Below are positions 44,345 to 55,162 of a stretch of 64,000 nucleotides of DNA, piece after piece. How positions within the stretch are numbered: the first letter of the stretch is position 1; the number at the start of each line of letters is the position of its first letter. The stretch is taken from NCBI GenBank assembly GCA_037962975.1, contig CM075672.1, positions 129,070,001-129,134,000 on the forward strand, written 5' to 3'. The position numbers and the translations under genes are program-made. A model generated the notes under the pieces. It was not told where the DNA came from. It saw only the letters and a program-made list of their open reading frames with translations, and ran no database searches. This stretch comes from Clitoria ternatea. Taxonomy: Eukaryota > Streptophyta > Magnoliopsida > Fabales > Fabaceae.

Positions 44345-46150
44345 AAAAATAGCCTCAAGCAATCTCTTTCTTGAGGATGGAGCCACAAATAGGCCTCCCG
44401 CTTTAAATGGAGGAGGCTATGCTTTTTGGAAAGAATGAATGAAAATTTTTGTCCAATCCTATGATCTCAAGGTATGGAATGCTATTCAATTTGGTCCTTT
44501 ATTCCTAAATATGTTGTTGATAATGTTGAATGTGGTAAGCCTATGGATTTATGGACAAACAAGGAGGAGAAAAAGGTACAATTTAATCTTAAAGCAAAAA
44601 TCTTATTACTCTAGCATTAGGTCTTGATGAATTTTTTAGAGTTATTACTTGTGATTCTACTAAGGAAATATGGGATACTCTTGAAACAATTCATGAAGAT
44701 ACTAATGATGTTAAAGATACTAAAATTGGTACACTTACTAGTCAATATGAAGGTTTTAAATAAGTTTGAAGGAAAGTAATATGGATATGCAAAAATGTTT
44801 TACTCTTATTATAAATCATTTACTTACCTTGGGCAAAAGTTACAGCAACAAGGAATTGATTCAAAAAGTGTTGAAAAGTTTAACTAGGGAATGGCAACCA
44901 ATGGTGACCACATTGAAGCAACTGGCAAATCTCTACGCCATGTCCCTTGCCACACTATTTGGTAAGCTTTAAGAACATGAACAAGAGTTCAAAGATTTGA
45001 AAATAGCCGAGGAAGAAAAATAGAAGCTCACTAAAAAGAAGAGCATTGCTCTTAAAGCTTCATCAATAGAAGATGAAGAAGAAGAATCTGAAAATAAAGA
45101 AATTGACAATGTAGAGTTTGGCCTACTTGTCAAAAAGTTTGCAAGGTTTATGAAGAAAAAAGGCTTTCGAGTAAAAAATCCAAACCAAGGTAAAAAGTCT
45201 GTTAAAGATTATACTAATCCGCCTACTTGTTTCGAATGTGGCAAAATAGGTCACTTCAAAATATATTGTCCAAACCTCAAGAAAAAAACAAGGACAACAA
45301 AGGAAAAAGAAGAGCATACATATCTTGGGAAGAAAACAATGAAGACTCATTCGAGGAATCAGAGGAAGAAGTCATCAACCTTTGCCTTATGACCAAGCAC
45401 TCCGAAAACAATGAGGTAAGTTCCCTAAATGATTTTAGTGATAATAAAAGTGAAATTGATAAAGATGAATTACTAGAAGCATTTAGTGAATTGCATGAGA
45501 AGTTTATATTAATAACAACAAAGTATGCATGCTCAAAATAAACCATTTTGAAACTTTAAAATGAGTTGCATGAAATTAACATAGAAAAGGAAAACCTTAG
45601 AGTTCAAAATGGAGAACTAATCACATCTAATATCACTCTCATGACTTGTAATGGTGATGAAGATTGTATGTTGCTTGATAAATGCATGCTTCTTGAAAAT
45701 GAAAATAAAGACTTAAAGGAAACTCTTGAGAAATTTACAAATGGTAAAAAGAATCTTGATGCACTTCTTGGAAATCAAAACTATACCCTTGATAGAACGG
45801 GCATAGGTTATGAAAAGTATGAAAATAGTAAGGAATACAAGAACTTCTTTGTACCCTTTAAAGAAAAACCTAAACCCATTCTAAAATGTGCAACTTGTGG
45901 AAAAATGGGTCATACAAGTACAAATTGCTTTAAAAGAAGGTATAACAAATCATATAAGAACCAGTATAAAATGCCTTATTCCTTGAATGCAACATGTTTC
46001 TATTATAGTGTATATGGTCATATTACTTCAAATTTCTTTATAAAGAATACTTCCCAAAAGTATACTAGAAAGGTATGGGTTCCAAAAGAAATTTTAAAAA
46101 CCCAAACTAATGAGAAAGGACCCAATATACAAAGGGTACCTAAAACTTGA
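44345..46150 (+). pseudogene. Gag of element E, long Sirevirus form, broken
   Basis: N-terminal phrase RPPALNGGGYAFWKE (about 44388-44432), then a stop, then MKIFVQSYDLKVWNAIQFG is the copia gag start. A central part (44766-44972: NKELIQKVLKSLTREWQP) is the UBN2-type domain. Zinc knuckle 1 is CFECGKIGHFKIYC (45228-45269) and knuckle 2 is CATCGKMGHTSTNC (45897-45938). A third, CFYYSVYGH, has lost a Cys. A long charged coiled-coil linker (45425-45780) separates knuckles 1 and 2, as in Sireviruses. At least four stops or shifts are present. Confidence 0.85.
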
Positions 46151-46610
46151 AATCTTGTTTTGTAGGTATATTTTAAAGTGGCAAACTCTCATTGGTATCT
46201 AGATAGCGGATGTTCAAAACACATGACTAGAGATATGTCTAAATTCACAACCTTCACTCCAAAGAACAAAGGAAGTGTTACTTATGGAGACAACACAAAG
46301 GGAAGGATACTTGGACATGGAAATATAAGTACTAATTCCTCTACCTCAATTAATAATATTTTATATGTTGAGGGATTAAAACACAATTTGTTAAGTATAA
46401 GTTAATTATGTGATAAAGTATTCATTATAACCTTTAATTCAAATTGTTGCATGATTGAAAATGAAGAAAATAAAGTCAAATTTGTTGGTTAAAGAATAGA
46501 TAACATTTATATGATTAACCTATATAGCTTGTCCTCAAATGATGCACAATGCTTGATCTCTAGAGAAGATGAATCATTTCTATAACATAGGAGAATTGGC
46601 CACATTCACA
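46151..46610 (+). pseudogene. Protease and pre-integrase region of element E
   Basis: WYLDSGCSKHMT (46193-46228) is the copia protease active site, with the catalytic D-S-G at 46202-46210. Typical downstream blocks (GDNTKGRILGHGNI, LKHNLLSIS) follow to 46405. The GAG-pre-integrase part continues with stops at about 46403, 46490 and 46582, keeping a HRRIGHIH phrase near 46585. Confidence 0.82.
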
Positions 46611-47400
46611 TAGATCACTTAAACAAATTGATTTCAAAAGACTTAGTGATAGGATTGCCCAAAATGAAATTTGAAAACAAATTTTGTGATGCTTGCCATA
46701 AGGGAAAGCAAGTAAAGGCCTTCTTTAAATCTAAAAACATTGTTTCAACCAATAGGCCTTTACAACTTTTGTATATAGATCTTTTTGGACCATCACGAAT
46801 TAGAAGTTTTGGTGTCAATTACTATACACTTGTGATTGTGGATGATTACTCTAGATTTACATGGACTTTATTTATATCTTATAAAAGTGAAGCATTTAAA
46901 AAGCTTATGAAGATTGTCCAAAATGAAATGAACTTAAAGATAACATTCGTTCAAACTGATCATGGGGGAGAATTTAAAAACCAAGATTTTGAAAGCTTTT
47001 GCAAAAAGAATGGAATCAAACATAATTTTTCTACACCAAGAACACCTCAACAAAACAGTGTTGTTAAGAGGAAGAATCGTTCTCTAGAAGAACTTCCTGG
47101 AATAATATTAAACAAAAAATAGGATTCCAAAAGGTTTTTAGGCCAAAGCAGTCAATACAGCCTGCTATGTAATGAACCGTTGTTTGATTTGACTAATTTT
47201 AAACAAAACCCCTATGAGCTTTTCAAAAATAGAAAACCAAATATTTCACACTTACGTGTTTTTGGATGTAAATGTTTTGTTTATAATAATGGTAAGGACA
47301 ACCTAGGAAAATTTAATGCTAAGTCTGACAAGGCAATCTTTTTGGGTTATTCAAATAATAGTAAATCTTATCGAGTCTTTAACAAATGAACCTTGGCTAT
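46611..47400 (+). pseudogene. Integrase of element E with catalytic Glu replaced by Lys
   Basis: The long open stretch 46628-47122 has the zinc-site end CDACHKGKQ, the first catalytic Asp in LLYIDLFGPS (Asp codon 46778-46780) and the second in VQTDHGGEF (Asp codon 46958-46960). At the third position the usual Glu is Lys: the codon at 47066-47068 is AAG, in NSVVKRKNR. One stop and a shift follow at 47120. The C-terminal part, with LRVFGCKCFVYN and KAIFLGYSNNSKSYRV, runs 47180-47389. The Glu change would abolish strand transfer even if the frame were open. Confidence 0.87.
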
Positions 47401-47690
47401 AGAAGAATTTGTTCATGTAAAGTTTAATGAAGATAACCAAGAGACTCTAAGAAAGGAGGGTATTGATGATCTTGCAGGTCTAATGGAAGACATGAAGATA
47501 AGAGAAAAAGAAGAAGAAACAAAGCAAGCTAAGGATGTCAAACAAGAGGAATCACCAGCTGATATACCAATAGAATGGATATATCCAAGAAATCATTCAG
47601 CAGATAATATCATAGGTGATATCTCCAAAGGGGTAATTACTCGTAGTTTTCTTAGAAATGCGTGCATCATCTAGTTTTTTCTTAAATTGA
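47401..47690 (+). other. Integrase-RT linker of element E
   Basis: Acidic, low-complexity open stretch (DMKIREKEEETKQAKDVKQE) and then WIYPRNHSADNIIGDISKGV with TRS, the usual copia linker before RT. Confidence 0.7.
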
Positions 47691-48720
47691 ACCTAAAACT
47701 ATTGAAGAAGCTATTTTAGATGAACATTAGATATTAGTTATGTAAGATGAATTAAATCAATTTAAAAGAAATAAAGTATGGGAATTAACGCCAAAACCTG
47801 AAAATTATCAAGTAATAGGAACAAAATAGGTTTTCCAAAACAAACTTGATGAATCAGGCTTACTAATAAGAAATAAAGCTTGATTAGTTGCTAAGGGTTA
47901 TAATCAATAAGAAGGAATAGACTATGATTAAACGTATGCACCCATAGCTAGACTTGAAGCCATTAGGTTACTAGCATTTTCATGTTGTATGGATTTTAAA
48001 TTATATCAAATGGACATAAAAAGTGCTTTCTTAAATGGATATTTACAAGAAGATGTGTATGTTGAACAACCTCCCAATTTTAAAGACTTTAAATATCCGG
48101 ATCATGTTTTCAAACTTGAAAAGGCCTTGTATGGTTTAAAGCAAGCTCCAAGGGCTTGGTATGAAAGGCTAAGTAAATTTCTTTTGGAAAATAAGTTTGA
48201 AAGAGGAAAAGTAGACAACACTCTTTTCATAAAACGTGAGAATAAAGATATCCTGTTAGTACAAATCTATATTGATGACATCATTTTCGGTTCTACTAAT
48301 GATTTGCTTTGCAAGCAATTTTTGAGTATGATGCAGAAAGAATTTGAAATGTCAGTGATAGGAGAGTTAACTTTCTTCCTTGGACTTCAAGTTAAACAAA
48401 AAAAGAATAGTTTCTTCATCAACCAATCAAAGTACTGCAAAGAGCTTCTTAAGAAGTTTGACATGGACAAAGCAAAAGAAATTGCTACACCAATGGAAAC
48501 CTCGTGTTATCTAGATAAGTATGAAAAAGGCAAAGAAGTTGATGCCACCAAATATAGAGGTATAATTGGATCTCTTCTTTATCTTACTGCTATCTGTCAT
48601 GATATAATGAATGTTGTGTGTATATGTGCTAGATTTCAGTCTAATCCTAAAGAATCTCATTTATCTGCTATGAAAAGAATTTTAAGATATCTTGTTGGTA
48701 CTCAAAATGTTGGTCTGTGA
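47691..48720 (+). pseudogene. Reverse transcriptase of element E
   Basis: The first part (47760-47988: KVWELTPKP, ARLEAIRLLAF) carries four stops. From 47989 a clean 243-codon frame holds QMDIKSAFLNGYLQEDVYVE, ALYGLKQAPRAWYERL, the catalytic LVQIYIDDIIFGS (YIDD at 48268-48279), GELTFFLGLQVKQ and YRGIIGSLLYLT. This is a copia RT with both active-site Asp residues intact. The stop at 48718 is caused by a frameshift into the RNase H frame starting at 48717. Confidence 0.9.
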
Positions 48721-49220
48721 TATCCAAAAGGGGAAATTACACCATTGTTGGATATTTTGATTCTTATTTTGCCAGTTACAAAATCGATCGTAAGAGCACT
48801 AGCGGCTTGTGCCATCTTCTAGAAAGTTCTCTTGTGTCTTGGCATAGCAAGAAACAAGCCAGCGTTGCCCTATCTACTGCCGAGGCTAAGTATATCGCAG
48901 TCAAAAGTTGTTGTGCTCAAAGCTTATGGTTGAAGTAACAACTTACGGATTTTAGAGTATTCCAAGATCAAATTCCTTTAAAATGTGATGACACAAGCGT
49001 AATTAATATAACAAAGAATCCAGTAATGCACTCTTGAACTAAACATATTGAAATAAGACATCATTTTATTCGAGATCATGTGTTAAAAGGAGATTTCAAA
49101 ATTGAATATGTGGCTTCAACTCATCAACTAGCAGATATTTTTACAAAACCCTTAACAAAAGACAATTTCATAAGCATTCGAAGAGAATTAGGAATTTTAG
49201 ATGAATCATGCTTTGAATAA
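48717..49220 (+). pseudogene. RNase H of element E
   Basis: GYFDSYFASYKIDRKSTSG (48750-48806), SWHSKKQASVALSTAEAKYI (48837-48896) and, after a stop, EIRHHFIRDHV and ADIFTKPLTKDNF to the end near 49220. Ty1/copia RNase H signatures. Stops at 48936 and 49036. Confidence 0.85.
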
Positions 49221-49749
49221 TTCTTTTCTAAAATAATTGAGCTATTGATGGTCAATGGGAAGTTCTATCTAGGAAAGACTTGGTACTTAAGTGGTCACAC
49301 CGGACCCACCTCTCTTTCCTGGGAACTAACCTGATTACACTACTCAATTTTTTAGACTGGAGTTCTTCATGCCAATCAAATTTTTTATATATATAACATG
49401 AAAAACTTTAAAAATATTAGGATAATCGATTAAAATAAACGATTAGTGCAAAAAAAAATTGAAACAGTAATGTCTTATTGGAATAACATATTCAATTAGG
49501 TGCCTCTTATTCAATAGCTTAATCGATTACGACAATTGCAGGAGCCATAAATGAATGCATTTTTTCATTCCTTTTCAAGGAACCACAACCAATTACATCT
49601 TTTTGTTTGTACTAAAACTCTTCCTTTTCCCCATTAATCCTCTATTAATTCACTCTATCACTCTTCCCTTCTATAAAAATCGTGTCTTTCCTCTAATCTC
49701 TCTCCAAAAACCTCCATTGTTAAAGCTTGAGCTTTCAACTTTCTCAACC
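49221..49749 (+). other. Element E spacer before the env-like ORF
   Basis: AT-rich, non-coding. It contains TAATCGATTA-type phrases (about 49420-49440, 49520-49530) like those in the 3' LTR and a T/C-rich stretch (49610-49700) ending just before the ATG at 49750, which could hold a splice acceptor (TTTCTCAACC region). Confidence 0.5.
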
Positions 49750-50790
49750 ATGTCTCATGCAAGGAAGAAGCAAAGAGCCAACATTGTTGGATCATCCTCT
49801 CATTCCTCTGAGTATTTCTCACCTCACTTTGAAACCAAGCAAGAGGAAACCCATTACTTCTCTCATTTTGCAAGCAAAGGTATCGTTTCTCCTTTGTGGC
49901 TTTCAAAGAGACCAAGGTTTCTCTTTCCTAAATGTCTTAGAGAAACATGATATTCTTGAATTTGCTTCCTTATCTAATGAATTCATTTATCCTGATTTGG
50001 TCAAAATGTTCTACTCCTCTCTATCCTTGAAAGATGGAATTCTAGAAGCATGTGTTAAAAAGGTCAATATGAAAATTTCTGACGAAATAATATCCATGAC
50101 TGGTCTTATTCCTTTAGTTGATTATGATTTTAATGGTTACTCTATTGATGAATCTTGGAATTTTGATCCAATGGAGGCTAGAGCATCTCTTTGGTGTGAA
50201 GGACATGGCACCCATAATGTTAGGACTATTGGTAGGCTTTCCTTAGATAATAGATTGCTACATTATTGTTTAGCTAAGATTGTTGTTCCTAGAAGTAGCA
50301 ACTATGCTTTGGTTGAAGAAATGGATGTTTTGATCCTTTGGGCTATGGTTAATAAGCGTCCTATTAATTGGATTGATATGATCAAAACTCATATGGTTGA
50401 AAATAAGAACCACTCCAAACTTCCTTATGTTATCCTTCTCACCAAGCTCTTCAAAGCCTTTAACATTGATTTAAAAGGAGAAATTAAGGAAAAGCTATCT
50501 TCTAAGAATGAAATAGCAGCGGCTCAATTGGCAAAAATGGGAATTTCTCAATATATCGGAGTATGGGACTTCAATCCTCGTCCTCCTGCTCATGATCCCT
50601 CTCTTCGATAACCACCTTAAGACCATGGAAATGCTATCCTCGAAGCAGTTCAAAACTTGAACAATCGTCTTGATAGGTTTGAAGCTCACTTTGACATACT
50701 TGAAGAAGGGCAACAATCTATCATTGCTCAATTGGAGAGTCTTCAACTTCATCATCCATCCTATCCACTTCCTCCACCTAACGTGGATTA
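49750..50790 (+). pseudogene. Env-like ORF of element E (Sirevirus type)
   Basis: Starts MSHARKKQRANIVGSSS with a basic N-terminus. A frameshift near 49880-49920 moves to the next frame, where FLNVLEKHDILEFASLSNEF, FIYPDLVKMFYSSLSL, KISDEIISMTGLIPLVDY, NVRTIGRLSLDNRLLHYCLA and NKRPINWIDMIKTHMVE follow. Two stops at about 50609 and 50621 precede a C-terminal coiled coil (LNNRLDRFEAHFDILEEGQQ) that ends at TAG 50788. Block order and position match the env-like ORF of SIRE-type elements. No convincing membrane span is seen here. Confidence 0.8.
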
Positions 50791-51348
50791 GTGTTCTTTG
50801 TATTGGCTTATGCTTTTAATGATAAATTAATCTATGACAATGTTTGCTTGTACTCTTTAGTGAGTATTCCTGATAATGACAAAGGGGGAGAAAATATGAT
50901 GACTTGAAAATGATGCATGGCTTTAAAATGATGATTTTGAACATGATGATGATATAGTGCTTTGAACATGATGATTTATGATTTGCATTGATATGAAATG
51001 AAATTAACATGAGAATATATAATGATTAGAAGACAAAAGAGGAGAAAATATGATGATTTAAATGATGCATGTCTTTGATGAATGATGCATGCCTTTGATG
51101 ATTTTGAAATGATTTGAATATGATGATATGATTTGAATATAATGATGATATGATTGGTAGAGAAAGAGGGGAAAATATAATGGTATGATATGCTATATGT
51201 TGATTTCAATATCATGCTATGTTTTGAATATGAAAAATTTGATCCTCAATACTATGGATTAGAGATTTATTGAAATGAGAAAAATAAGGTCTCTTCATTA
51301 TTTTTCCTATCATCAACAAATTTTTATCATCATCAAAAAGAAGGAGAA
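50791..51348 (+). other. Element E 3' non-coding region with repeated polypurine tracts
   Basis: AT-rich with many ATGATG runs. Polypurine boxes followed by the same AAAATAT(G/A)ATG phrase occur at about 50880 (AAAGGGGGAGAAAATATGAT), 51038 (AGAGGAGAAAATATGATG) and 51166 (AGAGGGGAAAATATAATG). AAGAAGGAGAA abuts the LTR at 51348. Multiple polypurine tracts are a Sirevirus trait. Confidence 0.8.
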
Positions 51349-52321
51349 TGTTTTTGTTCATAATAATATATCAAACAGGGGGAGTATTTATAATAAGAAT
51401 TTTTATAATTTGTATTTTGATGATTCCAAAAATATCTTTCAAAGATATTAAAGCATTGAGAATCTAAAATCAATTTTTGTAATCAAGTAAGGTATTTAAT
51501 TAAAAGCAAGGTAATCAATTAAGATATTCGAATAAGGTAAATCTGGACAAGTTCTTATTAAACCAGAACAGAGCTAATTGAATAAGGTATTCGAATAAGG
51601 TAAATCTAGACAAGTTCTTATTAAACCATAATAGGGCTAATCGAATAAGGTAAATCTGGACAAGTTTTAATTGAAACAGAACCTTTCTAATCTATTAAGA
51701 TGATTCTAGAATTTTCAAAATCAAATTAGAACATTGCTAATTGATTAAGGTATTCGAATAGGATGAATCAAGATGAATTTTTAGTGAAGCAAAACGTTGC
51801 TAATCGAATAAGGTATTCGAATACACTGGGTAAATTTAACTAATTCTCAGCTTTTGCTAAACTTAAGGGATATTTCAAGGGAATCAAATTTAAAAATAAT
51901 CGGATTACAACGGCTAGGTTGTAGCCTTTAGGGGTTGAGTAAGAATTGTGAGAAAGATAAAAGTGAGGGAAAAAGTTTTTGGGAGGGAAATCAAGAGACT
52001 TGTATTGGCTCATCTTGTAAATCTCAAATTCTTAGTGGAAAATCTCAAGTAGCTTACTTGGGCAATGGACGTAGGGGTTTCCAAACCAGGATAAAATTTG
52101 AGTGTTTCATTCTTTCTCTCTTCCCTTACTCTATTTTAATTTCAAGTTATTTACTTGCTTTACTTTCTTACTTTAATTGTTATTACTTATTTATTGTGAT
52201 ACTAATTTCTTCATCTCTTTAAGTAAGGTAAAGTAAAATTGAAATTAAGATCTAAAAGGTAACTAATTTTAAGACTCAATTCACCCCCCCCCCCTTGAGT
52301 CATGAGGTCACTTGGTTAACA
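51349..52321 (+). repeat. Element E 3' LTR (973 bp)
   Basis: Runs TGTTTTTGTTC to TTGGTTAACA, so the ends are TGTT/AACA inverted. It contains imperfect repeats with TATTCGAATA and TAAATCTGGACAAGTTCTTA (51515-51830), then the block shared with the truncated 5' LTR from about 51912. The CCCCCCCCCC run at 52282-52294 corresponds to CCCTCCCCCTC in the 5' copy. Confidence 0.88.
51515..51830. repeat. Imperfect repeats inside the element E LTR
   Basis: About four copies of a unit containing GAATAAGGTATTCGAATAAG and, in most, TAAATCTGGACAAGTTCTTA followed by AACCAGAACAG. Spacing is about 60-75 bp. TATTCGAATA is a perfect palindrome. Enhancer-like arrays of this kind sit in the U3 of many LTRs; function here is inferred. 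Confidence 0.75.
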
Positions 52322-53691
52322 ATATGTATCCAATATAAGCTATGAGTGACCGCTACTTAAGGTCCTAGCCATTCCATAGGAATACGACCTATGCACTTCT
52401 TAGTATTCATACACATTAGCACTTCAAACAACATAATTCCTCACTCATGCCTCATAAAAGGTTGTAATTCATAATTAATCACCATCCATTTATCACATAG
52501 GCGTAAATCAAGTATTATAACTATCAACATACATTGTTAAGGTCACAATCAAAAATTAGCCATACAACACAAGGGTCTAATTTTCACGAATGACCTACAA
52601 AATGAATATCCACCATTCAAATACATAATGAGCATATATCACACCATGTGCTTTACAAAATCAATCGTTGCCAGCCAAGGCATTTCCTATACAACTAATT
52701 TACCTCTATCATCAAAACATACACTTTCAAAATAGATGTAATCTCCCCCCATGCATACCCTGCATCACAAGGCTAAAAAATAGACAACATGGGAGAGTAA
52801 GTTATACATTCCAAGTTACAAATATGAATACATTTGTGATTATGTGCATATGCATTCAACGACATGTATACTTTGCATCAACATATAAATCATCATCATA
52901 ATTACATCATTCCATCAACATACACATATCTCAATTATACTCTATGATACATAACAAAGCATATACGCATACACACATTTGTGCCCCTCATCATATTGGG
53001 CCATCACATATATCATCACCATACACAAAGTCATTTCATTGTATTCGCATTTTATATGTTATCTTTAGGTATTCTTTCACCCAATCTCAACCATCATCAT
53101 ATCTCATCACCTTTGGCATATCTTCATGCTATATGCAAATGCTCTTAGGCTAATGCACATGTACAACAGAGATAACAATAGTTGCAGATCTGACTGTGGG
53201 AATATAAACACCAATTTGTGGGTTCAAGCATGGATTCATAACCATACCCCTACTGCAGTAGTAAAATGTGTACACTTATCATAATATTTGTATGCAAATC
53301 ACTATATTTTACTGTTACTAAACCGCATCAATCATCTTCAACACCAATCATTTTCACCATGACCACGGTAAACAACATAAACAACATAAAGGTGTTGCGG
53401 GCCAACCATGAATCATACCATGGCAGTTGTGATCCATAGGACCATCGGGAATCCTTGCTCCTCAAAGAGCCACCCCCCACAGGGTCAACCACATGCAGCT
53501 CTCATAGCTAAACATGTGCAGCTTCGTGACTTACACACCGAGTCACTAGGGAAACAATAATCATGCTCGTGCATAGAGCCGCCCTCTCACTGGGCCAACC
53601 AGAGGAACCCTTAACATTCCCTTACCAGTAGCTATGCAATATGCCATGGATGCAAGACAAATACAAATCATTCATTCTCACACTATGCATC

Positions 53692-55162
53692 TGTTAGTGC
53701 CTGAATGTTGTTGGCTATTTGGCAAGCGCACCAATGTATTGTTGCAGTTTTCAAAAAGATATTGATTCCTCAAGGATTGAATATTCTCAGTGTGAAACAG
53801 TAGTTCTTATTTACTATGGTAAAAAGTACTTATTAACAAAAGAATGTTTTATACATAATTTGTACAATATTCATAGATTTAAAGATTGATTTATACATTG
53901 GGTAGAAGATGGTAAATTGTAAAACTATTTAGAAAATAACTTTGAATAGCACTTTAGAACAAATCCAAGACTTGAGATTAAAACACAGATTAACAACTAT
54001 GTTGGAATTAGGATCCCCGCACTAAAACATAATGAAGTAATAATAGACATGTATATTTAATCATTAAATTCATGTCATTGCAGCTTAAAATATTAAACCC
54101 AATCCCTCGGTGAATAAATTCTAAATAGTTATCGTAATGTCTGATCCCTCAGATGCTTTCTCAATAAAACCTTGCTTTAAGTTCTGGCCTTAACACAATA
54201 ATAATTACCAACTCAATCCCTAGTAATTGGTATATTAAGGGTATTTCAACTTTTACTTTCGTTAAAGTAATTTTAACATGCATGAAAATCATTCTCCCGT
54301 TTCAAGTTCATACTAATAAAAGATTGAAATACTAACATAAAACTTGAATCATAAACATGCAGAGGTCATAATCACAACATCATACTCATAGATTGGTTCA
54401 CCAATTCCAACATAAACAGATTAGTTACACATAATGAAAGTAAAAACACAACTTACAATTGATGACATTATGAACACTTGATCACACTCCACGATACGAA
54501 AAGAACATGTTACAACACAATACTCTCAAGTATATGGAAGCTATTCTATAGTGCAAACTTAGAAAGGAAGCTCTGGAAGTCAGAATACGAGAGAATTCTC
54601 CAAAGATTGATGATTAAAACCATGGCAAATGACCCTATTTATAGGGCTGAGTAGAGGTCCTAACGCTACGTGTGAGGCTGCTGCTACGCGTTAGGCCTCT
54701 GACTTATCCTCCATTAAATTCCATAATTTCAGGCCATGATTTGTTATTTTTTAATCCAATGATCAGCAAACATGTCTTCTTTGTCTCCTACTGCATGTAT
54801 AGGCTTTGGATTGTAGTGGATTTGCCATTATTTGGCCCATTTTCTGAGTGTAATCCCACCTGTAAGTGGGATACACATAGCACCTGATGCTACGCGTGGG
54901 CCTAACACGTAGCGTCAGCACCAAAATCCTGACGCTGGGTGTGGGGTTGATGCTACGCGTTAGCCCTTCTACTTGAAATGAATTTTCACCTTAAATCCTT
55001 AGCTTTTCACTACAAAAATGGAAGAAATGGTTCACGCCAAGTCAATTTTAATAACTTACATTTATTTCAAATAAAACCTAAATTTATTACTATTTAAACT
55101 AACCTTTGTTATTTTTAACACACTTTTTATTATGAAAATAACAATAAATATGAGGACTAACA
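53692..55162 (-). mobile_element. Athila-like solo LTR related to element B
   Basis: 1471 bp, plus strand TGTTAGTGCC...GAGGACTAACA, with a perfect 5-bp duplication GCATC at 53687-53691 and 55163-55167. On the minus strand it starts TGTTAGTCCTCA, exactly like the B LTR. It carries the inverted GACGC/GCGTC motifs (54662-54960), the TATA box (54636-54643) and the R-U5 phrases (for example GCGCACCAAT near 53725). Divergence from the B LTR is high, so it is an older family member. Its 3' terminal bases (GGCACTAACA) keep the usual CA end that B lacks. Confidence 0.93.
54636..54643 (-). promoter_or_regulatory. TATA box of the solo LTR
   Basis: TATTTATA on the plus strand (TATAAATA on the minus strand), with GACGC-type motifs beyond it at 54662 onward, the same arrangement as in element B. 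Confidence 0.65.

Larger units (their letters stand above)
43864..52321 (+). mobile_element. Element E: Sirevirus-type Ty1/copia retrotransposon, decayed
   Basis: Domain order on the plus strand: truncated 5' LTR, Met-tRNA primer site, long gag with zinc knuckles, protease, integrase, RT, RNase H (the copia order), then an env-like ORF with a C-terminal coiled coil, several polypurine tracts and a 973-bp 3' LTR. The long gag, the extra ORF after RNase H and multiple polypurine tracts are Sirevirus features. All frames are interrupted and the integrase has lost its catalytic Glu. The 5' LTR begins to match the 3' LTR only from about 43880, so roughly its first half is missing. Confidence 0.9.
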
